A stretch of 22,201 nt of DNA from Ruminococcus flavefaciens AE3010 (GTDB lineage: Bacteria > Bacillota > Clostridia > Oscillospirales > Ruminococcaceae). This document shows, piece by piece, positions 9,860 to 17,608 of this stretch. The notes beneath the pieces were generated by a model that was not told where the DNA came from, made no database searches, and was given only the letters and a program-made list of their open reading frames with translations. Where the stretch lies: positions 1-22,201 of the forward strand of contig NZ_JAGT01000002.1 in NCBI RefSeq assembly GCF_000526795.1, written 5' to 3'. A program made the position numbers and the translations under genes. Position 1 is the first letter of the stretch; every line of letters starts with the position of its first letter.

Positions 9860-10574
9860 TTACAGCTCTTTTGCGGACGCCTTTTTAATAGTGACCGTGC
9901 AGAAAAGGTATGCCGCAGCTAAGGTAATTGCATTGAGTATAGCAATGGACAGCCATTTGCCTGCCGAAGTTGGCGGCATAATTATATCTCTTAAAGCGCG
10001 GAGCTTTCCGTTGTACATCATAACCGATATGAATGCTGTGACGGCTGCAAATACAGCAACTATTATCATAAGCTCACGAATGGCTGTCTCCATGTTCTTT
10101 ACCTCCGAGCGCATCTGGGCATAGCAGAGAACTATTGTTATGAAAGCAAATGCCGCAGCGGCGAGCAAATATAATTTTTCAAATTTGTAATCGGGCATTG
10201 TAGGGAATCTCTCTGCGAAATGGGAAAGCTTTTCGGGGAGTATCTCATACAGAGAGGAGCACTTTACTATTAGCAGACACAGAAAAGACAGCAGTTCTCC
10301 TATGAACATAGTAACAAATATTTCCGTGAAAAGTGCCTTTATTACAGCGCTCCTGCTGACAGGCAGTATACCGTAGAGCTTCTTGCAGCTTGAATTGTTG
10401 ATACCCTGCACGGGGGGCGATTATCATTACAAAGCTTACAACACAAAGGATACCGATAGGTAGACTGAACAGTGCCGCAATGATACTTACAATGCCAAAT
10501 ACAGCTACATAAGGAACAGTGAGCCTGCTGACAGAGATAAGGTCAAACCTTATCATTTTCATTATGTCGTTCAT
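9860..10574 (-). CDS. ABC-2 type permease, second subunit, one frameshift
   Basis: This membrane subunit begins MNDIMKMIRFDLISVSRLTV at 10574, preceded by AAGGAGGACAGAC. Hydrophobic segments include VAVFGIVSIIAALFSLPIGI, LLSFLCLLIVKC, YLLAAAAFAFITIVLCYA, LMIIVAVFAAVTAFISVMMY and AILNAITLAAAYLFCTVTI. One extra G/C in a homopolymer near 10412 splits it after the second helix; repairing it gives IAPVQGINNSSCKKLYG and about 237 residues. Its first 32 nt overlap the end of the ATPase gene, showing translational coupling. The segment KLYGILPVSRSAV resembles the ABC-2 coupling region. It probably pairs with the downstream permease. Confidence 0.85.
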
Positions 10575-11427
10575 GTCTGTCCTCCTTTGCAACATAGACC
10601 AGTATCTCGTCGATATTAGCCTTTTCGGTCTCAAGCCCGTCTGATACCTCGCCGAGATACTCAGTACTTAGAAGTGCGTCGAAGCCGTTTCTGTAGCCGT
10701 GGAAGCCTATGCATTTTTCGCGCAGGGCAGAGGAGATGTCCTCCTCGGCGCCTCTGAGGATAACGTATTTTTCGCTGAGCTCGTCCTTTGTTCCCGTGAA
10801 CCACACTCTGCCGTTGTGGAGTATGGTAACGTAGTCGGCGATACGCTCCACATCAGATGTGATATGTGTGGAGAAAAGGACGCTTCTGTTTTCGTTCTCG
10901 ATGTACTCCGCAAGTATATCAAGGAGCTCATCACGGGCAACAGGGTCAAGTCCGCTGGTAGGCTCGTCAAGTATCATGAAGTCAGCCTTGTGGGACAGTG
11001 CGATAGCTATCATGAATTTCATTTTCATGCCCTTTGAGAATTCTCCCACACGCTTGTTATCGGGAAGCCCGAAGGCTCTGAGCCTGCCTGCGAATTCCTT
11101 GCTGTCCCAGTCCTTATAGAAGGGTTTCAGCTGCTTTTCTATCTGTTTAGCGGTGAGGTGGTCTGCAAGGTAAAGGCTGTCAAACACCACGCCCAGCTTT
11201 TCCTTTATGGTGATAGTGTCTTTAACGCTGTCAAGACCGAAGACGCTTATCTTTCCGCTGTCTATATTTGCCATATTGAGTATGGAGCGGATAGTAGTGG
11301 TCTTGCCCGAGCCGTTTTCGCCTACGAAGCCCATGATATACCCTTTTGGCAGGGAAAAGGTGACGTCCTTCAGCGCGAAGCTGTCGTAAGACTTGTTAAG
11401 TCCGCTTATCTCAAGAATGTTCTCCAT
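10543..11427 (-). CDS. ABC transporter ATP-binding protein, YtrB-like
   Basis: An intact 294-residue ATPase. It has Walker A G36-ENGSGKTT, a degenerate signature F130-SKGMKMK (SKGM in place of SGGQ, common in this subfamily), Walker B MILDE (D154-E155) followed by PTSGLD, and H-loop H188 in FSTHITS. The C-terminal ~80 residues form the variable domain found in GntR-linked exporters of the YtrB type. It starts 3 nt after the GntR stop, with GGAGGAATGATTT ahead of ATG 11427, and overlaps the next permease gene by 32 nt. It energises the pair of permeases that follow. Only the first 141 nt recur at the right edge of the window, because the inverted copy is cut by the window end. Confidence 0.94.
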   Translation of the reverse strand: MENILEISGLNKSYDSFALKDVTFSLPKGYIMGFVGENGSGKTTTIRSILNMANIDSGKISVFGLDSVKDTITIKEKLGVVFDSLYLADHLTAKQIEKQLKPFYKDWDSKEFAGRLRAFGLPDNKRVGEFSKGMKMKFMIAIALSHKADFMILDEPTSGLDPVARDELLDILAEYIENENRSVLFSTHITSDVERIADYVTILHNGRVWFTGTKDELSEKYVILRGAEEDISSALREKCIGFHGYRNGFDALLSTEYLGEVSDGLETEKANIDEILVYVAKEDRHERHNENDKV

Positions 11428-11430
11428 AAA

Positions 11431-11802
11431 TCATTCCTCCAGAAATTTTTTTAGGGCGGCGATGATCTCGTCATCGGAAAGTCCCGCATTTCTGCCGTTA
11501 AGTACGGCTTTCTCGAAGCCCTCCTCCATTTCGCACAGCATACGCTCACGGAGGAGCTCATTGTTGCTTGGTGCAACGAAATAGCCCTTGCCTGTGACGG
11601 AGATGATAAATCCCTCCTCAGCAAGGTCGTTGTATACTCTTGTAGTTGTGATAACGCTTATCTTCAGATCTCTGGCAAGCTGGCGGATAGACGGCAGCTG
11701 CTCGTCCTCTGCGACCTTGCCTTCAAGTATCTGAGCCTTTATCTGCTGCTCTATCTGTTCATAGATAGGCAGCTCGGATTTGTTTTTTATAACTATCTTC
11801 AT
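11431..11802 (-). CDS. GntR-family repressor, YtrA subfamily (left copy)
   Basis: A 123-residue DNA-binding regulator. The N-terminal winged helix (PIYEQIEQQIKAQILEGK, QLPSIRQLARDLKISVITTT, then GFIISVTGKGYFVA) is the GntR fold. The short tail (~45 residues, NNELLRERMLCEMEEGFEKA) in place of a large effector domain is the hallmark of the YtrA subfamily, which usually controls ABC transporters. Start at 11802 has AGGAG 9 nt upstream. It heads the operon ATPase-permease-permease-serine hydrolase, and a long palindrome lies on its own promoter, so autorepression is expected. This copy is in frame; the mirror copy at 21684 has a late frameshift. The inducer is unknown; in B. subtilis YtrA responds to cell-wall antibiotics. 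Confidence 0.93.
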   Translation of the reverse strand: MKIVIKNKSELPIYEQIEQQIKAQILEGKVAEDEQLPSIRQLARDLKISVITTTRVYNDLAEEGFIISVTGKGYFVAPSNNELLRERMLCEMEEGFEKAVLNGRNAGLSDDEIIAALKKFLEE

Positions 11803-11814
11803 AAGTGCACTCCT

Positions 11815-11854
11815 GTGTTATACTGTATATATCACTGTATATACAGTATAACAC
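11815..11854. promoter_or_regulatory. palindromic operator over the GntR promoter (left copy)
   Basis: Two 17-bp perfect arms (GTGTTATACTGTATATA and its complement) flank 6 bp. Within it, ACTGTATATACAGT is itself a 14-bp perfect palindrome, so there may be two overlapping sites. It covers the -10 box and the transcription start, the expected place for GntR autorepression. Confidence 0.8.
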
Positions 11855-11873
11855 AGTTGTAGCAGTTTGTCAA
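11845..11873 (-). promoter_or_regulatory. promoter of the GntR-ABC-hydrolase operon (left copy)
   Basis: On the minus strand a perfect TTGACA (11868-11873) is followed after 17 nt by TATACT (11845-11850), which lies inside the palindromic operator. A strong promoter under repressor control is the natural reading. Confidence 0.85.
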
Positions 11874-11943
11874 TACCATATCTGTAAATAATTTGTGTCC
11901 GTCCTGCAAATGGCGGTATACAGCATTTTTGCAGATGCATAAA

Positions 11944-11977
11944 AACACGCAGTCGGCAAAACAGCCGGCTGCGTGTT
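11944..11977. terminator. terminator after the dockerin gene (left copy)
   Basis: A 14-bp stem (AACACGCAGTCGGC / GCCGGCTGCGTGTT, one G-T wobble) with a 6-nt loop lies about 30 nt past the dockerin-gene stop. A T-run follows it on the minus strand. It separates the kinase-ABC-dockerin operon from the GntR operon. Confidence 0.85.
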
Positions 11978-12005
11978 CGTTTTATATAGTATTATATTGC
12001 CTGTT

Positions 12006-12720
12006 TTAAGCGGTAAGGTCTTTTTCCTTTTCAAGCAGAGCTTTCCTCATGAGACAAAGATCGAAAATATCAAGGTGATCGTCCTCGCACAGATCAGCGG
12101 ACTTTCTGTCAGCAAGCTCGGTATCGGGAACGGCAAGCAGCCATTTCTGAAAAAGGAGAAAGATCTGAAACGCTGAATTCTCCGTCACCGTTTACGTCGC
12201 CCTTTATCCTGACAGCCGTAACCTCTATCTCCTTGAATTTAAAGCCGTGCTTCTCTGCATAGGTCTGTGCAGCAGAGTCCTTGTAGCCGTGAATGACACC
12301 TGTGTATCGGATATTACTGATGATATCGCTGCCTGTTGGGTCTGCATTGTCAGGTGTTTCGCAGAATACACATTCGGGATCGAGCAGCGTTTATATTTTC
12401 AAGCCCATATGGTGAATAGTCTACATATCCCAGTTTTTTGATACCTTCTCCTATGATAACATCTGTTATCCTGCAATGGCCGTATACCCTCCGATCATTT
12501 ACCCATGACCAGTCAAGTATCTCTCCCGAGCCGTTTATTTTAAGTATCCCTGCATCATCGAGCTCCCAGCTGAAGCTTCCCCCGAACTCTCCCGAATCAA
12601 TAGTCTCCCGCAGAAGCTGTTTATTGAATGCGGGAAAACATTATCGCTGCCGTAAGCGGCTGCGTTTCCGATGATGCATGCTGCGAATAACGCAGCTGTT
12701 ATTTTTTTTTTTCCTTTCAT
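12006..12720 (-). CDS. secreted BspA-like LRR protein with C-terminal type I dockerin (left copy), frameshifted
   Basis: An exported protein of about 238 residues. The start MKGKKKITAALFAACIIGN is a signal peptide (ribosome binding site GGGAG, 8 nt upstream). The middle part has ITDVIIGEGIKKLGYVDYSP and ends VIHGYKDSAAQTYAEKHGF, the characteristic closing segment of BspA-type LRR_5 domains. The C-terminus is a type I dockerin: calcium loop DVNGDGEFSVSD, then LLLFQKWLLAVPD, then a second loop DLCEDDHLDIFD with LCLMRKALL. Dockerins bind cohesins, so it may be displayed on a scaffold or cell surface. It follows the FtsX permease by 23 nt with no terminator between. Several indels break the frame here; comparison with 20763-21479 restores it. 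Ligand and scaffold partner are unknown. Confidence 0.87.
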
Positions 12721-12743
12721 GATCATATCTCCCTTTAAAAATC

Positions 12744-15094
12744 TTATTCCTGTATGAGCTTATAAGCCGACAGCTTCTTCATTCTGCCTGACATCACAAA
12801 GCAGAAACACAAAAACCATGACTGTTACTGCAGCTGCTGTTATCAGTATCATAAGCGGCCGGAGCAGCAGATTTGCATTTCGTATGCCGTAGCCGCCCGA
12901 GTATAAGTGTGAACAGCGGATTCAGAAGAAGATAACCCAGTACCGAACCCGAAACAGCTGCTATTATAGTTGTCGGCATGAGGGACAGCGACAGCTGGCA
13001 GCGAAGCTGAGTGCTCGTAAAGCCTACAGCCTTCTTTATGCCGAAACTCCCGCTCTTTTTTGATGAATACGGTCTTGAGCAGAAGCCTTATGACAAACAG
13101 CACAGTTGCAACACTGAGTATTATCATTACCAGTACAATAAAGCCTACGGCATAAACAGGTGTATTCTCATTGCTTCTCACATGCCTGTAGTAATTCTTA
13201 ACGTCTGACACGCCGCAATCATCCATTTCTTTTATCGTGCTTAAAACAATATCTACCTTCTTGTCTGTAGCATCTGTTACTCTTGCACGAAGGTAATCAT
13301 AGGTTGTATTTACGCCTATTGCCTGTGCGCCCTTATCAGTAATATAGATCCTGTTGCTCAGCATAGACTGCTGAAGACCTGTTATAAGAATAACGTCCGC
13401 TCTCATCTCCGTATTCAATAACTATCTCATCGCCTACCCCAAACTCCGAGCCTTTCGGCAACAGTGCTTCCCACTACGACCTCATTGTCCCTGCGCATTA
13501 TCTCTCCCTCATAAAACGCCGCAGTACACATATTCAGGCTCCGTTACATATAAAAGATCAACATCGCCGCCTCCGACACTTGCTGTTGTCCAGCCCAGTC
13601 CGTACACCTGCGATATGCCGTTTACATTTTTTATTTTATCTATAGCTTTGTATGATGCCTCGAAAGAAGTGTCCTCAAGGTAGATATAAGCATCGGGAGC
13701 ATCTCCCTGTATCATTCGCTGAAAATTGGTTATATCCACCTTTGTATTGTAAAACAATAATCCCGAAAAGACCGCAACGAATGCCACAGCCGTTATAATA
13801 AAGAATACAGTGATGTTTCTGCCCCATATTCTGCATTGAGCTTTTCAGCGCAAGTAGTATATTCAGCTCGCCTTTTGTCTCGCTGAGAGGGAAGTGGTTC
13901 TTTTTAAAGCTGTTGGATTTCAGTCCGAATCTGAGAGCTGTTGCAGGGTGGAGCTTCTTTATCTTTCGCGTTGAGAAATACGACACGCACATCATTACTG
14001 CAAGCATTCCAACCAGAACTCCCGGTGTTATTACGGGATAAAACCGCTTCTTCCACACGATGCCGCATATTTCCCGAATGAACATCTTTTCAGCAGCAGG
14101 AAAGACCAGATAGGAAAGAGCTATTCCGACTGCCGACCCCACAGCTCCGATGATAACATATTCAGCAGTAAGTGCAGCCCTTATCTGTCCCACGGTATAC
14201 CCCACAGCCCTGAGTGCTCCGATATTGACTATATCCCTGCTGATATTGTTGTTTATGGTGAATATTATCATTATAATGCATATCGCCATGATTATCAGCG
14301 CGAACACTGCCATAAAGCCTGCAAGGATATTAAACTATTACAGTATAGCTGTCTTTACAAAGCCTTACCGAAAATCCCTCCACATACACTTCTACATTGT
14401 TTTTGAAGTGAATTCAGTACCTGCTGCATTGACTTATCAATATCTTCGCATTTATCAGCATTTATGTATGCGACCCGAATCGGTGTACCGCCTGATCTTT
14501 GCTGAGCTTCACTCAGTTCGGCAAATGACTCATCATCTAAAAGTACTGATATATATGAATATGTGTTGCCCAGGAGCAGATGCTGATATATTCCCGCAAC
14601 TGTATATTCATACCTGCCAAATTCCGTATCAAGATACATTTTATCACCTGTACAAAGATCATTGCTTATAGCAGTATATGCGTTGATGTATATCCGCCTG
14701 CCGCTTACACTGTCATCACGCTTCATAAAATCAAGCCTGTCATAGCCGATGTTATCTCCGAAACGCTGAATTATCCAGCTGGAATCTTTTTTCTCCTTTG
14801 AGCATTTGCTCGTAGTTAACTTCAAAGTGTTTAAAATACACCAAGTCCTGAACGCTATACGAGTCAATATCATTTTTCGGAGATAGGACACTTTCGATAT
14901 CTTCAGCGTTTGCATTGGTCATGAACAAATAGTCTGCCAATACCTCCGCTGCGTGCATATTCATCATAGAGCTTGGGATACATGGAGGCAAACAATCCTG
15001 AATGCAAAAGGAATGTGGCTATTATGATTATCATCAGAAAGACGGACATTATGGTCCTGTCCTTGTGGAAGCCCGACTTTATAAGCTTTACCAT
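12744..15094 (-). CDS. FtsX/MacB-type ABC permease, two FtsX domains (left copy), frameshifted
   Basis: A large permease of about 783 residues. It opens [20 protein letters not shown] with helix 1, then an extracytoplasmic domain of about 210 residues. The first FtsX block follows: ILAGFMAVFALIIMAICIIM, NIGALRAVGYTVGQIRAAL and VIIGAVGSAVGIALSYLVF. A second unit repeats the plan, with another large outer domain (VDLLYVTEPEYVYCG, VVVGSTVAERLGVGVGDEIV). It closes with the second FtsX block (VGFIVLVMIILSVATVLFVI, FGIKKAVGFTSTQLRCQL, final AYKLIQE). This 4+4 layout fits mechanotransducing or lipoprotein/peptide-type ABC systems of the MacB superfamily. Its ATG overlaps the ATPase stop by 7 nt. Breaks near 13410, 13820, 14345 and 14795 are indels not shared with the mirror copy. 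Confidence 0.88.
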
Positions 15095-15866
15095 CCCATA
15101 CCCTCCAGAAACTTCCTTACCTTTTCATGGCGCTGCTTGTCTCCGCTGACATACTTGCCCAGCTCACATTCTCCCATGATACCGCCGTCCTGTAAGTATA
15201 TGATACGATTGCCGCGGCGGACTGACTTTATATCGTGGGTAACCATTACCACGGAACTGTCCCGCATTATTGATATTTGTCAGCACATCAAGGACGGACT
15301 TTACTCCTGCGCTGTTGAGAGCGCCCGTAGGCTCGTCGGCAAATACGATATCGGGATCATTGATAAGAGCACGCACCATAGCCGAGCGCTGAGCCTCACC
15401 GCCTGACAGCTGAGCAGGGAATTTACGGGTGAGCTCCTCGGATATGCCCATTTTTTTCAAAAAAGCTCCATAGCCTTTGCTTTTAGCTCCTTCTGCTTCT
15501 GTCCTGTAAGCATGCCCGTGCTTATTACGTTATCCATGACACTCAATGCTGTCAACAAGGTGTATCTGCTGAAATACAAAGCCGCAGTGCTTTTCTGCGG
15601 AATACTGCAAGCTTGTCGTCGCAACATATCCGTAATATCCTCGCCGCAGTAAGTTTTATCCTGCCCAAAGACGGCTTATCCATTCCCGAAAAGCATATAC
15701 AGCAGGGTGGATTTGCCTGCTCCCGAGGAACCTACTATAACTGTAAAATCGCCCTTGTATATCTCAAGGTCGAGATTCTTTATTACGTGCCTGCTGCTTC
15801 CCGCCCCACTGAAAAGCTTTTTGGAAAGCTTATCCTGTTCTTACTATGACTTCCTTGTTTTTCCAT
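15088..15866 (-). CDS. ABC transporter ATP-binding protein, MacB/LolD/BceA class (left copy), frameshifted
   Basis: The ATPase partner of the FtsX-type permease. From both copies the reading is Walker [20 protein letters not shown]-loop [17 protein letters not shown], signature [15 protein letters not shown], Walker [16 protein letters not shown] and H-loop [10 protein letters not shown], over about 257 residues. This is the short-ATPase class that pairs with FtsX permeases (GALN in place of the more usual GNLD). The start at 15866 follows GGGGGT 4 nt upstream. Left-copy breaks near 15265, 15465, 15545, 15600, 15690 and 15835 are homopolymer or single-base indels; each is absent or different in the mirror copy. 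A promoter-like -10 and a hairpin lie just upstream. Confidence 0.9.
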
Positions 15867-15885
15867 AGCGACCCCCAATAAAAAT

Positions 15886-15916
15886 AAGATCATACAGCGC
15901 TGTTCTGTATGACCTT
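15886..15916 (-). promoter_or_regulatory. leader hairpin/attenuator-like element before the ATPase gene (left copy)
   Basis: A 12-bp inverted repeat (AAGGTCATACAG / CTGTATGATCTT on the minus strand, one mismatch) with a 7-nt loop is followed by the T-rich run TTATTTTTATT. The ribosome binding site and ATG come straight after. It sits right after the -10 box, so it may act as a 5'-leader attenuator, a terminator for the kinase transcript, or an operator. Confidence 0.6.
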
Positions 15917-15946
15917 ATTATATCATAATCTGATTTTTGGAAAATC
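15917..15946 (-). promoter_or_regulatory. putative activator-dependent promoter of the ABC-dockerin genes (left copy)
   Basis: A consensus TATAAT -10 (15917-15922) has no recognisable -35. In its place lies a 6-3-6 inverted repeat (GATTTT-CCA-AAAATC, 15932-15946). A perfect -10 with an inverted repeat replacing the -35 is what one expects at a response-regulator-activated promoter. Confidence 0.5.
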
Positions 15947-15958
15947 TTTGTCTGTTCT

Positions 15959-16576
15959 TTAATTGTTTTTTAAAACAAGTCTGAGCCGCAGTGATACCGT
16001 AAAGCCCTTGCCGTTGTTATAGCACATGAGCTCGCCGTTCATTTGCTCGATAAAGTATTTTGATATGTACAGTCCCGATACCCGAGCCGTCCTTGCCTGC
16101 CGCATTTGAACCGCGGCAGAATTTTTTCAGTAAATGAGTTCAAGCTCCTCGTCGGGAACTCCGCCGCCCTTATCTGCGATCTCCAGTACAAAGAAGTTTT
16201 CCCTCAAAGAAGCTCCTGATAGTTATGTCTGTGTCCCGCATACTTGTACGAATTGGAAATGATATTGCCCCACGGTCTTGTTCAAGCCTGAGCTTATCCG
16301 CATATATGACACAGTCCTTTATATCGGCCAGACTTTACCTTTTTAAGAGGATCGCTCTCAGCGATTTATGCGTTGAAGGCTCCCGTGACGGCAGCTCCTC
16401 GGGAGACACTTCAAGCTGTTCCAGCTCTTCAAGAGCGGGCATGGAACATATTTGAGACCAGCTTGTCCTATTTGGTCTGTCCTTGCCGTTTTATGGCAGC
16501 AAGGGTTTCTTTCTGCTCCGCATTGTCGGACACAAGTTCAAGATAATCCACCATAGCCTTTATAGACGAAACAGGA
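15959..16576 (-). CDS. sensor histidine kinase, C-terminal part only (left copy, cut by the junction)
   Basis: On the minus strand this contains the kinase after its H-box. Read through frame breaks it gives SSIKAMVDYLELVSDN, then NMFHALEELEQLEVSPEELP. The ATP-binding lobe follows: N-box NIISNSYKYAD, G1 LEIADKGGGVPDEEL, F-box EKFCRGSN, G2 GSGIGLYISKYFIEQMNGEL. It ends RLVLKNN. It lacks the phosphoacceptor histidine, because the inverted-repeat junction at 16576 cuts the gene a few codons past it. The mirror copy (16577-17518) keeps that region. This half-gene is most likely an artefact of the fold-back join. Confidence 0.85.
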
Positions 16577-16898
16577 ATACAAAGATGAAAGCTCTGCATG
16601 GCAAAGGCATCATGCCCTTCCTGGTTCCTCTGTTGGATATTCTTATTTTCCCTCAGGCGAACGTGGGTAGTAAGCGGCCATTTGGCAAGAACTGAAAGAC
16701 TTTGCGGTCAGAGGGTTGCAGCAGGAGAACGCTCGATACTCCGCTTGGAAATGGACAGAGGCAACATATTCGGCGCATTTACTGAGAAGCTCGATATCAT
16801 GCGCGAGGAGCTGAAGGCTTCGCGCAAGCGTGAGGAAGCTGCTGTAAAAAGCCGCAAGGAGCTCATTGCAGAGGCCTTGTCCCACCGAATATAAGGAA
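16577..16898 (+). other. single-copy loop between the inverted-repeat arms
   Basis: This ~322 nt is the only part between 11287 and 22201 found once. On the plus strand it encodes the kinase segment just upstream of, and through, the phosphoacceptor histidine, and continues without a break into the right arm. The left arm joins it at ACAGGA (16571-16576), where the expected sequence would have run on as TTCCTTAT. Confidence 0.9.
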
Positions 16899-17518
16899 TC
16901 CTGTTTCGTCTATAAAGGCCTATGGTGGATTATCTTCGAACTTGTGTCCCCGACAATGCGGAAGCAAGAAAGAAACCCCTTGCTGCCATAAACGGCAAGA
17001 ACAGACCAAATAGACAAGCTGGTCCTCAAATATGTTCCATGCCGCTCTTGAAGAGCTGGAACAGCTGAAGTGTCCCCGAGGAGCTGCCGTCACGGGAGCT
17101 TCAACGCATAATCGCTGAGAGCGATCCCTCTTAAAAAGGTAAAGTCCTGCCGATATAAAAGGACTGTGTCATATATGCGGAATAAGCTCAGGCTTGAAAC
17201 AGACCGTGGCAATATCATTTCCAATTCGTACAAGTATGCGGACACAGACAATAACTATCAGGAGCTTCTTTTGAGGAAAACTTCTTTGTACTGGAGATCG
17301 CAGATAAGGGCGGCGGAGTTCCCGACGAGGAGCTTGAACTCATTACTGAAAAATTCTGCCGCGGTTCAAATGCGGCAGGCAAGGGACGGCTCGGGGTATC
17401 GGACTGTACATATCAAAATACTTTATCGAGCAAATGAACGGCGAGCTCATGTGCTATAACAACGGCAAGGGCTTTTACGGTATCACTGCGGCTCAGACTT
17501 GTTTTAAAAAACAATTAA
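16577..17518 (+). CDS. sensor histidine kinase, N-terminally truncated (right copy)
   Basis: A membrane histidine kinase that would phosphorylate a response regulator encoded outside this window. The visible part starts in a transmembrane helix (IMPFLVPLLDILIF). It passes through a HAMP-like stretch (ELKDFA, RVAAGERSI, MDRGNIFGAFTEKLDIMREE) and a coiled coil (LKASRKREEAAVKSRKELIA). The H-box follows, best read as LSHDIRNPVSSIKA from 16873. The catalytic lobe has NIISNSYKYAD, IADKGGGVPDEE, FCRGSN and GSGIGLYISKYF, ending LKNN at 17516-17518. Frame breaks occur near 16650, 16700, 16735, 16885, 16920 and beyond. The sensor N-terminus is missing at the chimeric junction. It lies 91 nt upstream of the ABC ATPase, suggesting it senses the compound that transporter handles. 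Confidence 0.85.
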
Positions 17519-17530
17519 AGAACAGACAAA

Positions 17531-17558
17531 GATTTCCAAAATCAGATTATGATATAAT
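17531..17558 (+). promoter_or_regulatory. putative activator-dependent promoter (right copy)
   Basis: TATAAT at 17553-17558 follows an inverted repeat at 17531-17543 (GATTT-CC-AAAATC here, two bases shorter than in the left copy). No good -35 box is present. See 15917-15946. Confidence 0.5.
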
Positions 17559-17590
17559 AAGGTCCATACAGAACAGCGCTGTATGATCTT
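17559..17590 (+). promoter_or_regulatory. leader hairpin/attenuator-like element (right copy)
   Basis: Same inverted repeat as 15886-15916, with one extra C (GGTCCATACAG) in this copy. A T-rich run and the GGGGGT ribosome binding site follow directly. Confidence 0.6.
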
Positions 17591-17608
17591 ATTTTTATGG
17601 GGGTCGCT

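Larger units (their letters stand above)
11287..16576. repeat. left arm of a >5.2-kb inverted repeat
   Basis: This stretch reappears as its reverse complement at 16899-22201. Anchor matches: the GntR gene 11431-11802 equals 21684-22057; dockerin 12006-12720 equals 20763-21479; FtsX permease 12744-15094 equals 18378-20739; ATPase 15088-15866 equals 17609-18384; kinase end 15959 equals 17518. The outer limit 11287 is set only by the window end at 22201, so the repeat may extend further. Differences are mostly one-base indels in homopolymers. Confidence 0.97.

Noticed and set aside
12699..12720. Programmed slippage on the long A-run at the start of the dockerin gene
   Set aside because: The run has 11 A in one arm and 9 in the other, and similar length errors occur in many unrelated homopolymers, so read error is sufficient.
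12744..15094. FtsX permease copies as genuine pseudogenes
   Set aside because: Stops and shifts differ in position between the arms, and each broken segment is open in the other copy.
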